Shown: positions 1-7,564 of the stretch, one piece after another
Layout: each line of letters opens with the position of its first letter
Numbering within the stretch: position 1 is the first letter of the stretch
NCBI GenBank assembly: GCA_903934295.1
Contig: CAIZNI010000020.1
Coordinates: 186,001 to 250,000 of the forward strand
From: an uncultured beta proteobacterium
Lineage (GTDB): Bacteria; Pseudomonadota; Gammaproteobacteria; Burkholderiales; Burkholderiaceae_E
Length of the DNA stretch: 64,000 nt
Direction: 5' to 3'
Made by a program: the position numbers and the translations under genes
The notes under the pieces: model-generated
Seen by the model: the letters and a program-made list of their open reading frames with translations, nothing else
The model's database searches: none
What the model was told of the DNA's origin: nothing

Positions 1-1
1 G

Positions 2-109
2 AAAGTCTGGCGGCAAGGATTTGCCTCATGGATGGAACTTGGACAGGTGCCTGAACTTGCCGCTTTCGTCCAGATGACGGCAGCCCCGGTGCCGCCGCCG
101 CTAAAGTAA
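2..109 (+). CDS. C-terminal fragment of a GYF_2 (DUF4339)-like protein, partial at window edge
   Basis: An open frame enters from the left edge and stops at the TAA at 107-109, giving 35 residues. The readable part (VWRQGF, then WMELGQVPELAAF) matches the usual end of the GYF_2/DUF4339 module, where a V-W-x-x-G-x-x-x-W pattern is followed by a G-x-V-P-E-L motif. Such modules are found at the ends of bacterial membrane or zinc-ribbon proteins and are thought to mediate protein contacts. The next gene starts 5 bases downstream on the same strand, so the two are probably co-transcribed. Most of the protein lies outside the window, so its overall role cannot be given. Confidence 0.6.
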   Translation, partial: KVWRQGFASWMELGQVPELAAFVQMTAAPVPPPLK

Positions 110-114
110 TCGGG

Positions 115-1533
115 TTGGGTACGCAATTGGAAAATTGTTCGTCTTGCGCCACGCCGATCCAGGCAGCGGTCAGGTTCTGCCCCTTCTGTGGCGTCATCGC
201 TACCGCGCGGATGGATCCTGCCTCTGCCTCTGACTCAGCTAACAACAGCGATGCAATTGGTTCGGTCATGCATGAGCCTCCGAAGAACTCCGGAGCCGCG
301 CCCAGAACTGTAGGGCCTTTGGCGGATGGGGTGGGCCAAGCGGGTAATGTCGAGGCACCATCCGAAACGGACTTAGGCAGGCGAGCCAGTTGGCGCAAGA
401 GAAAATCGGGCAACGGAAAGGACGAGGCTGGCGATCGCACATCTGCGGAGCTAACTGAACACTCTCCGGTAAGGGAACCGATCGAAACCGGTCATGATGA
501 CGCGGAGTCGGCAAGCGCAGACCGCGACGAGCGCTCGCCGCGGGCAACGCTAAAGCCTGCGACGGACAAGCACACTCTGTCGCTGGATTCAAAACCATCC
601 ACTAGGAGCTCAGCCGCGCTGATCAAGATCGCCGGCGGGCTGGTCGCTGTCGTCATCGTCGGATACCTATCGTTCAAGCAGTTCGGTCCGGATTCCCTCT
701 GCGACAAGACCCTAGCGCAGGCCGCCGAGCGCCTCGCTGGAAGTGATGTCGCCGGCGGCAAGTCGTTGCTGGTGCAGGCGCTGGCGTCCTGCCACGGTGA
801 CGGACGCCAGCGAGCCGTGGAATTGCAAGGTTTAGCAGACAAGGCAGCGGTATCCGCGGCAACCTGCGATCGGGTTTTTCAGCGAATCTCCGGCGCCATC
901 GCGGGCCACCGTCTCGGTGCCGCGCGCAAGATCTACGAAGAGGTAGACCCCACCTGCACGACAGCGTCACATGGCAAGCAGTTGCTTGAGCAACTTGAAC
1001 GCGAGGAATCCCTCGCCGCGAGTGCTGCGGCTGCCGCACGCAAGGCACTGGATAGCGGTGACGCCTCTGCAGCCAGGGAAGCAATCAATCTCCTGGCTTC
1101 CATCAACCGCGACGAGGCGGATATCCACGCACTGCGCGAACGTCTGGATGCCATGGGGAATACGCCCGCAGCCCAGCCGACAATATCGAGCCCAACAGTT
1201 CCACCGGCGATTTCCGTCCAGACCCATACGCCGATCCAAGTCATTCCACCAGCAGGTTTACCGCCTGCGCAATCCCCCGAGGCGAAGCCCGCGCCGACGG
1301 CGCCCTCGTCTCCCCCAGCCGGGCCGGCACAGGTCAATTTGCAGGCAGAGATGGCCCAAGGGTTCATCCGCGATGCGGAACGAGCCCTCGCCGAGATGAA
1401 ATTTGACGCTGCAAAGACCTACGTTGCCAGTGCGAGAAAGCTCGATCCAGGAAATCCACAGGCCGCAGATCTTCTACGACGGATTTCCGCGCGCGAGATG
1501 CAGTACCTGCGCGATGAAACCACCATCAAGTGA
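115..1533 (+). CDS. zinc-ribbon, single-TM, TPR-like envelope protein
   Basis: This 472-residue protein has no recognised function. A four-cysteine zinc ribbon (C8-x2-C11, C22-x2-C25) opens it, followed by a polar low-complexity linker, one transmembrane helix at about 167-186, an extracytoplasmic helical region with several cysteines, a Pro/Ala-rich stretch around 350-410, and a TPR-like pair of helices at about 416-460. The layout suggests a cytoplasmic ribbon anchored to an extracytoplasmic helical-repeat domain. The TTG at 115 is the only start after the upstream in-frame stop at 52-54 that keeps the first cysteine pair; no strong ribosome binding site is visible. It follows the GYF_2-like gene by 5 bases and precedes a lipoprotein gene, suggesting one envelope-related operon. 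Confidence 0.7.
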   Translation: MGTQLENCSSCATPIQAAVRFCPFCGVIATARMDPASASDSANNSDAIGSVMHEPPKNSGAAPRTVGPLADGVGQAGNVEAPSETDLGRRASWRKRKSGNGKDEAGDRTSAELTEHSPVREPIETGHDDAESASADRDERSPRATLKPATDKHTLSLDSKPSTRSSAALIKIAGGLVAVVIVGYLSFKQFGPDSLCDKTLAQAAERLAGSDVAGGKSLLVQALASCHGDGRQRAVELQGLADKAAVSAATCDRVFQRISGAIAGHRLGAARKIYEEVDPTCTTASHGKQLLEQLEREESLAASAAAAARKALDSGDASAAREAINLLASINRDEADIHALRERLDAMGNTPAAQPTISSPTVPPAISVQTHTPIQVIPPAGLPPAQSPEAKPAPTAPSSPPAGPAQVNLQAEMAQGFIRDAERALAEMKFDAAKTYVASARKLDPGNPQAADLLRRISAREMQYLRDETTIK

Positions 1534-1574
1534 ATCCCCTTTCCGGGTCCTCCGAATCTTTGAGGAATATTGAT

Positions 1575-2267
1575 ATGAAGATAATACTGGCCCGTCTGGT
1601 TGTTTTCTCATGCATCGTCACGATGCTAGCCGGATGCGCGGCGCCCCAGGGGGGAGTTGCTGCTGGCAACCAGGACGGAGACCCCTGCGCGATGGGCCAA
1701 TCCGCTCTGGCTGGGGCCATGCTCGGCGCCCTGATTGGTGCGGCGGCGGGTGGTAAAGGCGGCGCTGCTAAAGGGGCTGTCGTTGGCGGTGCGATCGGAG
1801 TGGTGGCCTGCGTTGCGGTGAACGTCAATTCGAGGCAAACCAAGTCGGCGGCGCAATCCGAGCGCGATTACCGGCAGACGCGCGGCGTACTGCCGACTGA
1901 ACCTGTTGTCGTCGCGTACAACGTTGGCTTAAGCAAGGCTACTGTGCAGAAAGGCCAACCGCTGAAGATCTCGTCGACCGTGGAGATCGTCAACGGCACG
2001 AATCAGCCTGTCCAGTCAATCAGGGAAGAGCTTCAGCTATTTAATCCCGACGGCTCCCCGATCAAAAATGCGTCCAAGCCTTTTGTCGGCAATACTGCAG
2101 GACGTTACGAAAACGCTTTCGAACTGAAGCTTCCTGCGAATGCTTCCCAGGGCGTGTACGGGATGAAAACCAGCCTGTGGGTGAACGAGAAGTTCCAAGC
2201 TCAGCGCGATCTTCGGGTACAACTTGTCTGGGACGGCACGAATGCGATCCTACTCGCAATGAATTGA
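1575..2267 (+). CDS. glycine-zipper lipoprotein
   Basis: A 230-residue predicted lipoprotein. The signal peptide ends in a clear lipobox LAGC with the lipidated cysteine at residue 21. A Gly/Ala-rich hydrophobic stretch at about 45-85 (ALIGAAAGGKGG followed by GAVVGGAIG) is a glycine zipper, as in many outer-membrane-associated lipoproteins. The C-terminal half looks like a beta-rich domain of unknown function. ATG 1575 is preferred over a GTG 45 bases upstream because GAGGA lies 8 bases before it and the signal peptide begins there. It probably belongs to the same operon as the zinc-ribbon/TPR gene. The function is not identifiable beyond envelope association. Confidence 0.75.
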   Translation: MKIILARLVVFSCIVTMLAGCAAPQGGVAAGNQDGDPCAMGQSALAGAMLGALIGAAAGGKGGAAKGAVVGGAIGVVACVAVNVNSRQTKSAAQSERDYRQTRGVLPTEPVVVAYNVGLSKATVQKGQPLKISSTVEIVNGTNQPVQSIREELQLFNPDGSPIKNASKPFVGNTAGRYENAFELKLPANASQGVYGMKTSLWVNEKFQAQRDLRVQLVWDGTNAILLAMN

Positions 2268-2279
2268 CCGATAAGGCCA

Positions 2280-2624
2280 CTGAAACGGCGGTCGTTCGCC
2301 GGTCTCTTCTGCGCAATTGTTTCGATCTCGATACCTGCTTGCTTTATCAGTGACGCTCATAGCTACATCTATGGGCGCTGGCGAGCCGAGCAGCTTGGCT
2401 TCGCCGGCATCGAGATCCCGGTCGCTCCCAGCATGGAGTTCGAGCGGTCGAAAGCTGTGATCGGAGACGCCCAGAGCGAGGTCACCGCATACGCGATAAA
2501 GGGCAATCGGATTACTGTTCATCTGAAGGGTGACAGCAGCTTCACGTTCGAGATCATCAATAGGAATTCGATGACCATCGACGTACCGATCCTTGGAAAA
2601 GTGCGTTATACAAGGATAAGTTGA
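2280..2624 (+). CDS. small secreted or lipoprotein-like protein, probable CTG start
   Basis: The frame is open from the TGA of the preceding lipoprotein gene (2265-2267, same frame) to the TGA at 2622-2624. No ATG, GTG or TTG occurs before the ATG at 2433, which would give only 63 residues and cut off an obvious signal peptide. Starting at the CTG at 2280 gives a 114-residue protein with an n-region KRR, a hydrophobic segment (FAGLFCAIVSISIPAC) and a lipobox-like cysteine. AAGG lies only 3 bases upstream, which is tight. The mature part is short and beta-rich with no recognised domain. A decayed copy of its 3' part lies at 3571-3694. Start choice and expression are uncertain. Confidence 0.5.
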   Translation: MKRRSFAGLFCAIVSISIPACFISDAHSYIYGRWRAEQLGFAGIEIPVAPSMEFERSKAVIGDAQSEVTAYAIKGNRITVHLKGDSSFTFEIINRNSMTIDVPILGKVRYTRIS

Positions 2625-2786
2625 CCAAGGAAAGGCTTGAATAACCGTGCCGCAAGAGCGAACTGAAGCCATCGGATACTGCAAATGAGTTCGGACGGCA
2701 TATCCCGATCGAATTTCGACCAATATCAGTCCGAAGCGAGCGGAATTTTTCCCACGAAGACGCCACTTCACGTGCTGCGGACGCAC

Positions 2787-2990
2787 TCACCCCATCACCG
2801 TCATAAGTTTTCTGCGAACCATTCAAAGGTTCGACAGAGCAAACAGCGCTTTCAGTTGCGTCGCGTTTTTCGCCAGGCTACGGTATCGAACTTTCGTAAA
2901 TCCGAACTGCAAATTGTTTACCCAGAACGCGCGCTCGACCTCCGCTCGCACGCGCGCCTTGAGCCTCTTTAGGATAGAGGTATATGGACA
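2787..2990 (-). mobile_element. IS5-family transposase remnant (C-terminal fragment)
   Basis: Reading the minus strand from about 2978 gives a stretch with RLKARVRAEVERAF, then LQFGFTKVRYRSLAKN and ATQLKALFALSNL. This is the typical C-terminal end of IS5-family DDE transposases (R-x-x-V-E-x-x-F, then K-V-R-Y-R-x-L-x-K-N). An in-frame TGA at 2823-2825 sits where a tryptophan codon would be expected, after which the frame continues as MVRRKL to a stop at 2787-2789. The catalytic core and terminal repeats are absent. It marks this stretch as a site of past insertion and decay. Confidence 0.7.
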
Positions 2991-3089
2991 CACTCATCAT
3001 GATACAGTCCCAGTTTACCGATATCAGCAAGACTGGCTTTTGCCGCTTTAGCCGGACGATTTTTTTCTGACGGCACTCCCGCCCCTCTT

Positions 3090-3533
3090 TTGCGGCGCTT
3101 TAGTTACAGGCTTGGTTTTGTACTGGCTTTGTCATTATATTGGATAGCGAGTATATTTCTAAAATTTGTTTACAAGACTCGATTTTTAATCGCAATGCTC
3201 ACGTCCGTATTTGTTTATGGCTGCGAAAGCGAAATAAAACTCCCCAAATCTTTTTCCGAGCATGTTGAAATTATTTGCAAGACAAATCTAGCCGAACTGA
3301 AAAATGGACCACGCGAGATTTACGACAAAGTTCAGGAAAAGCACTCCAAGAAGAATATTTGTGAATGCATGGAAAAATCCATTCCGGAGAAAGATAAGAA
3401 CGACCCGGAAATGAAGAAACTTTACGAAATCGCAAGCAAGTACAGAGAAAAAGATATTTCACAAATGACGCAAATGCAACTGGGATTTAACGAACTAATT
3501 ATACAAACGAAATTTGCAACTTGCGCCTATTGA
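3090..3533 (+). CDS. hypothetical small lipoprotein-like protein
   Basis: An AT-rich frame encoding up to 147 residues from a TTG at 3090. Residues 30-45 (TRFLIAMLTSVFVYGC) look like a lipoprotein signal with the cysteine at 45, although a Tyr at -2 is atypical. If so, the natural start would lie close to codon 28, but no standard start codon is there; ATG 3195 (residue 36) gives a signal without a basic n-region. The mature part is charged and helical with a Cys-rich motif CECMEKS and has no recognised family. Codon usage is far more AT-rich than the chromosome, which suggests horizontal acquisition. It lies between an IS5 remnant and a decayed gene copy. Confidence 0.45.
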   Translation: MRRFSYRLGFVLALSLYWIASIFLKFVYKTRFLIAMLTSVFVYGCESEIKLPKSFSEHVEIICKTNLAELKNGPREIYDKVQEKHSKKNICECMEKSIPEKDKNDPEMKKLYEIASKYREKDISQMTQMQLGFNELIIQTKFATCAY

Positions 3534-3570
3534 AAAATCTTCAATCACCCCACTCACCGCCCCATCAAAA

Positions 3571-3694
3571 CGGCGATCGGATTATCGTTCATCCGACGAG
3601 ATTCACCACCCTCACGTTCGAGATCCTTAACAGAAATTAAATGGCCATCGACTTACAGATCCTTAGAAAACTGCGCTATATAAGGGTAAGTTGA
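3571..3694 (+). pseudogene. decayed duplicate of the 3' part of the small gene at 2280-2624
   Basis: This stretch aligns without gaps to 2501-2624, with about 27 mismatches over 120 compared bases (roughly 77 percent identity by hand count). In the corresponding frame it reads GDRIIVHP, then LTFEILNRN, a TAA stop where the intact gene has a serine codon, then MAIDLQIL and RYIRVS before a TGA at the same place as in the parent. The shared stop position and the gap-free alignment support a true duplication followed by decay. The 5' half of the gene is not present. Confidence 0.75.
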
Positions 3695-4075
3695 GCGAAA
3701 TCTCGCTCTGTTCTTAGCCTCAGTCGTCGTCGCCTCACGTCTGCGATGATGCTTGCATCTAAAGCGACGCGGCCCGGTGAAGATCCAAATAGGCCTTAGT
3801 TTCGCTTGCTCACGAAAAAGGTGTGTAAGTTCGAGTATTTCGTATGGGGTTGTCTCTGCTGCAGCAGAGGTTCCGGCCTTGCAAGCCGGCCACGGGATTT
3901 ACCCTGAACCGGGCGGTGCCGCAGAAAAACCTGACGGTCCTATTTGTGACGCAACGATTCGCAATGCTAATCTTGCGAGAGAAATTTAATTTAAGGAACA
4001 GAGGTAACTTATAGGAAAACAGCGCTTCATAGCTTAGATAATCAGACTTTTCAATTTCAACTGGAGAAATCTGTC
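3695..4075. other. intergenic stretch, no convincing gene
   Basis: A 78-codon open frame (3753-3989, plus strand) exists but has no ribosome binding site, signal or recognisable motif. The base composition drops sharply after about 3990 (runs such as aaatttaatttaagg), as expected of a promoter region for the zinc-ribbon gene at 4076. No well-spaced -35/-10 pair could be assigned. Confidence 0.4.
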
Positions 4076-4255
4076 ATGGCAATGCAAAAATGCCCTGCGT
4101 GTGGTAAGGCGTCTTCTGTTTACCGTTGTAATAGATGCGGTGATATCCGCTGCCGATTTGTTTGTCCGGGAACAAACGGCGGGCAAAAAGGTAGCGCTCC
4201 GCCCGGCGGGCTTTGCTTAGCATGCCGGAAAGGTGATTATAACGGCCCTCTTTGA
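4076..4255 (+). CDS. small multi-cysteine zinc-ribbon protein (59 aa)
   Basis: The 59-residue protein starts MAMQKCPACGK and carries CxxC pairs at 6/9, 18/21 and 47/50 plus Cys26 and Cys30, so it could bind two zinc ions. GGAGA (4063-4067) lies about 8 bases before the ATG. Small zinc ribbons of this pattern (CPACGK, VYRCNRCG, CLACRKG) are widespread conserved hypotheticals; their function is unknown, with nucleic acid or protein binding a common guess. The TGA is directly followed by IS3-transposase sequence, so the extreme C-terminus may be shaped by an insertion. Confidence 0.7.
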   Translation: MAMQKCPACGKASSVYRCNRCGDIRCRFVCPGTNGGQKGSAPPGGLCLACRKGDYNGPL

Positions 4256-4420
4256 CCCTGGAAATTCAGGGAGTCCGTGGAACTGGCCACCCTGCAATGG
4301 GTGCACTGGTTCCACCGCATCCGACTGCTCGCACCCATCGGGCACATCCCGCCGGCCAAAGCTGCGGCAAGCTAATGGCGGCAACTCGCCCAAAACATTG
4401 AGACTGCCAGCTCGCGCCGC
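4256..4420 (+). mobile_element. IS3-family transposase (OrfB) C-terminal remnant
   Basis: In the frame beginning at 4256 the sequence reads PWKFRESVELATLQWVHWF, then HRIRLLAPIGHIPPAK, then a TAA, then WRQLAQNIETAS. This matches the end of IS3-family OrfB integrases, which typically read E-x-A-T-L-x-W-V-D-W-F-N, then L-x-x-P-I-G-x-x-P-P, then Y-x-R-Q. The rest of the element and its inverted repeats are missing and a stop codon interrupts the frame. It lies between the accessory patch and the metabolic genes that follow. Confidence 0.75.
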
Positions 4421-4488
4421 CAAGACCACTTCACCGGGTCGCGGCGCCATCACAGCCACTTAGCAGGGACCAGAACCGACCGAAATCT

Positions 4489-5568
4489 TCAGACTGCGGC
4501 CGGCGGTGCAATCCCGAATCGCTGCGCCCAGGGCGCCAGCGACGGCAGGATCGACGGCTGCAACCCGACACCGTGCTGCGCCTGTTCGCGCTTGCGGGCC
4601 AGGCCGCGCTCGCCAGGCAGGCGCACCGGCAGCGCCGGATCGCGTGGCGCCGACCCATGGCAGGCCTCGACCAGCCAATCGGTCTGCCGGGTGAAGGCCT
4701 CAGCGCCCGCGAAGGCCGCGGGATCCCAGATCTGCAGACAAACAGTCGCGCCCCAGCCTTCGGCCGGATCGGCGCGACCATGCCCGGCCAGTCCGCCGGT
4801 CATCGCCTCGACCAGCAGCGCCAGTCCATAACCCTTGTGCCCCGCCTCCAGGCCGCCCAGCGGCAGGATGGTGCCCGGCGGCTGCGCGAACAGCACCGCC
4901 GGATCGTCACTGGGACGGCCCTGCGAATCGAGCCACCAGGCATGCGCGCCCCGCTGGCCGGCAGCCTTCAGCCGTCCGGTCATGCCATTGGTCGTCATCG
5001 AGGCCGACACATCGATCATCACCGGATCGCCGGAAGTCGGGATCCCGACCGCCAGGGGATTGGGGGTGAAGACCGCCTGGGTGCCGCCGAAGGGCGCCAC
5101 GCTGGCGGTGGCCGGGTCCGAGCAGGACAGCAGCACCATCAGCCCGTCGCGCGCCACCGGCTCAAGATAGGCCGCCAGGCAGGCGATGTGGTGCGAGCGC
5201 CGGATCACCACCGTGGCGCTGCCGTGCAACCGGGCACGGGGCTGCGCCCAGTCGATCGCACGGCGCACCAGCCAGGGGCCGGGCAGCCGCTGGCCGTCCC
5301 AGGTGGCCGCCACGGTGCGCTCGGTCAGCACCCGGGGCTCGCCGACGCCCTGCATCGCCCCGCTGTCCAGTTCGCCGAGATACCCCGCCAGCAGCGCCAG
5401 CCCATGGGTGTCATGGCCCAGGCAATCGCCTTCGACCAGCACTTCGGCGACCGCCTGGGCCGAGACGGGCTGCATGCCGGCCCCCGCCAGCAGCGCCCGG
5501 GCGAAATCGATCAGCGCACCCACCGGATAACGGGGTGCGGATCCGGCCGTTGCGTCGATCAGCGTCAT
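4489..5568 (-). CDS. Ldh-family (malate/L-lactate/ureidoglycolate-type) dehydrogenase
   Basis: A 359-residue protein of the Ldh/malate dehydrogenase type 2 family, NAD(P)-dependent oxidoreductases that interconvert 2-hydroxy and 2-oxo acids and are unrelated to classic Rossmann LDH. Family hallmarks are GHDTHG (about 51-56), the SHH segment replacing the usual S-N-H-F, the proline-rich NPLAVGIP motif and HKGYGLALLVEA near 245. The length is slightly over the usual 330-350. The stop codon of the downstream half lies close to the IS3 remnant, but the frame is intact. It follows the SDR gene by 9 bases on the same strand and is surely co-transcribed. The actual substrate cannot be deduced. Confidence 0.85.
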   Translation of the reverse strand: MTLIDATAGSAPRYPVGALIDFARALLAGAGMQPVSAQAVAEVLVEGDCLGHDTHGLALLAGYLGELDSGAMQGVGEPRVLTERTVAATWDGQRLPGPWLVRRAIDWAQPRARLHGSATVVIRRSHHIACLAAYLEPVARDGLMVLLSCSDPATASVAPFGGTQAVFTPNPLAVGIPTSGDPVMIDVSASMTTNGMTGRLKAAGQRGAHAWWLDSQGRPSDDPAVLFAQPPGTILPLGGLEAGHKGYGLALLVEAMTGGLAGHGRADPAEGWGATVCLQIWDPAAFAGAEAFTRQTDWLVEACHGSAPRDPALPVRLPGERGLARKREQAQHGVGLQPSILPSLAPWAQRFGIAPPAAV

Positions 5569-5577
5569 CGCCGTTGC

Positions 5578-6336
5578 TCAGTAAACCGCCCGGCCACCCG
5601 ACAGGTCGAACACCGCGCCCGTCGAGAACGAGCATTCGACGCTGGCCAGCCAGGCGACCATCGCCGCGACCTCGTCGGTCAGACCGAATCGGGCCATCGG
5701 GATCTTCGAGAGCATGAAGTCGATGTGCTGCTGGCTCATCTGGTCGAAGATGGCGGTGCGCACCGCCGCCGGGGTCACGCAGTTGACCCGGATGCCGGTG
5801 CGCGCGGTCTCCTTGCCCAGGCTCTTGGTCAGACCGATCACCGCCGCCTTGGAGGCGCTGTAGGCCGAGGCATTCGGATTGCCGTCCTTGCCGGCGATCG
5901 AGGCGATGTTGATGATCCGCCCATAGTCGTTGTGCATCATCTCGCGCACCGCAGCCCGGTTGCAGTAGAAGACACCGTTGACGTTCAGGTCCATCACGTC
6001 ACGCCAGGCCTGCGGGTCGTAGTCCCAGGTGGTGGCGTTCGGGCCAGTGATGCCGGCGCTGCACACCAGGATGTCCAGGCTGCCGGTCCGAGCGCGCACC
6101 TCGACGGCGGCGGCGCTCACCGCCGGCTCGTCGGTGACGTCCAGCGCCAGGCCGGCATGCGCCCCCTGGGGCACTGGCGCCAGCGCAGCGGCGGCCTCGA
6201 TGGCGGCGGGCCCGTTGCGGTCCCAGAGGGTGACGCGCGCGCCGCTTCGGGCCAGGCGCTGGCAGATCGCCAGGCCGATACCCGAGGCGCCGCCGGTGAC
6301 GACCGCGCTGCGGCCGGCAAGATCGATGTGGTTCAT
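5578..6336 (-). CDS. SDR-family NAD(P)-dependent oxidoreductase
   Basis: A 252-residue classical short-chain dehydrogenase. The cofactor motif GGASGIG is near residue 16, the structural NAG-like motif reads CSAG, and the catalytic Ser with YSASK (Tyr-x3-Lys) follows. The Asp in TLWDRNG after the second strand favours NAD over NADP. ATG 6336 is preceded by AGGAG on the minus strand. It is the first gene of a two-gene unit with the Ldh-family enzyme and diverges from a D-2-hydroxyacid dehydrogenase 84 bases away. All three neighbours are oxidoreductases of hydroxy or keto compounds, which points to a sugar-acid or hydroxy-acid pathway; the substrate is unknown. Confidence 0.9.
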   Translation of the reverse strand: MNHIDLAGRSAVVTGGASGIGLAICQRLARSGARVTLWDRNGPAAIEAAAALAPVPQGAHAGLALDVTDEPAVSAAAVEVRARTGSLDILVCSAGITGPNATTWDYDPQAWRDVMDLNVNGVFYCNRAAVREMMHNDYGRIINIASIAGKDGNPNASAYSASKAAVIGLTKSLGKETARTGIRVNCVTPAAVRTAIFDQMSQQHIDFMLSKIPMARFGLTDEVAAMVAWLASVECSFSTGAVFDLSGGRAVY

Positions 6337-6420
6337 GGCCCTGCTCCTGGATGCCGGCGTGTGCTCGGTGCTAGATTCGCGCTCTCGCGTTCATTCGCCG
6401 TTTTCGCGCTGGAGTTTCGC

Positions 6421-7392
6421 ATGAAAGTTCTGTTCACCGACCATGATCTGATCGACATCTCGCTGGAGCGCGACCTGTTCCGCGAGGCCGGCATCACGCT
6501 CATCGAGGCGCAATGCCGAACCGAGCAGGAGGTCATCGAAGCCGCCGAAGACTGCAGCGCGTTGCTCATCCAGTACGCCCCGGTCGCCGACGCGGTGTTT
6601 GCCGCGCGCCCGGGCATCGGCCTGTGCTCGCGCATCGGCGCGGGCTTCGACACCATCGACACGAAGGCCGCGCAGCGTCATGGCGTGTGGGTGGCCAACT
6701 CCCCGGATTACGGCGTGGGCGAAGTCTCGACCCATGCGCTGGCGCTGCTGCTGTCGCTGCTGCGAAACATCGCGCGCTACGACCGCGACATCCACGCCGG
6801 CCGCTGGCACTACACCACCGCCGGGCGCATCCCGAGGGCCACCGGCCTGACGGTGGGCGTGCTGGGCCTGGGCCGCATCGGCAAGCGTTTCGCCCACATC
6901 GCCCGCAACACCTTCGGCGAAATCATCGCCTACGACCCGCACATCATCGACGGCGACTTTCCCGCCTATGTGCGGCGGGTCCGTTCGCTCGAGGAATTGT
7001 TCTCTCAGGCCGATGCGATCTCGATCCACTGCCTGCTCAATGACGAGACGCGCGCACTGGTGGGCGCCGGACTGCTGCGCCGGATGAAGCCCGGCAGTTA
7101 TCTGGTGAACACCGCCCGCGGGGCGATCGTCGACATCGGCGGCCTGGTCGAGGTGCTGGCCGAGGATCGGCTGGCGGGCGTGGGACTCGACGTGCTGCCC
7201 GAGGAACCGATCGGCGCCGGCCACCCGCTGCTCGACGATCCGCGGGTACTGGTGACCCCGCACGCCGCCTTCTATTCGGCGCAGTCCGAGGTCGAACTGC
7301 GACGCAAGGCGGCCACCAATATCGTGACCTGGATGCGCACCGGCCGACCCGATTATCCGGTGGTCACCGGCACCCGCCAGCCGCCTGCCTGA
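6421..7392 (+). CDS. D-2-hydroxyacid dehydrogenase (phosphoglycerate dehydrogenase/CtBP-like)
   Basis: A 323-residue NAD-dependent D-isomer-specific 2-hydroxyacid dehydrogenase. The Rossmann motif is GLGRIGKR, the substrate-binding and catalytic Arg lies in NTARGAIVD, the Glu follows in PEEPIG, and the catalytic His in TPHAAFYS. No ACT or other regulatory domain is present. ATG 6421 with GGAG about 8 bases upstream is chosen although the frame remains open far upstream, because that extension runs antisense to two real genes. The sequence resembles the C-terminal-binding-protein branch of the family. It diverges from the SDR/Ldh pair and probably shares a control region with it. Confidence 0.9.
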   Translation: MKVLFTDHDLIDISLERDLFREAGITLIEAQCRTEQEVIEAAEDCSALLIQYAPVADAVFAARPGIGLCSRIGAGFDTIDTKAAQRHGVWVANSPDYGVGEVSTHALALLLSLLRNIARYDRDIHAGRWHYTTAGRIPRATGLTVGVLGLGRIGKRFAHIARNTFGEIIAYDPHIIDGDFPAYVRRVRSLEELFSQADAISIHCLLNDETRALVGAGLLRRMKPGSYLVNTARGAIVDIGGLVEVLAEDRLAGVGLDVLPEEPIGAGHPLLDDPRVLVTPHAAFYSAQSEVELRRKAATNIVTWMRTGRPDYPVVTGTRQPPA

Positions 7393-7564
7393 GGGCTCCT
7401 CCGAGGCCGCTGAACGACCGTTCATCGGCTGGTCACGGGCGCGACCGACCGGCGGCAGCGCACGCGCTACCAGCGGCAAGCGGTCAGCGAATCCGTGACT
7501 TGCCTGCCGGCGCGGCGGGCAGGTTTGGGGCACTATTTTACCCACTCTCAAGCCGTGGACTGGC

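Noticed and set aside
2685-2972. 95-codon plus-strand open frame
   Set aside because: It runs antisense to the IS5 transposase fragment, which has clear family motifs.
2974-3099. Minus-strand open stretch reading KRRKRGAGVPSEKNRPAK
   Set aside because: Protein-like but short, bounded by stops, without a start codon and without a family I can name; may be part of the same decayed element.
3753-3989. 78-codon plus-strand open frame
   Set aside because: No ribosome binding site, no motif, and composition unlike a protein; left as intergenic.
4573-6420. Apparent 616-codon N-terminal extension of the D-2-hydroxyacid dehydrogenase
   Set aside because: It is antisense to the Ldh-family and SDR genes, and the dehydrogenase fold begins at ATG 6421.
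7480-7564. Promoter upstream of the GGDEF-EAL gene
   Set aside because: TATTTT is present near 7533 but no -35 box lies at a workable distance.
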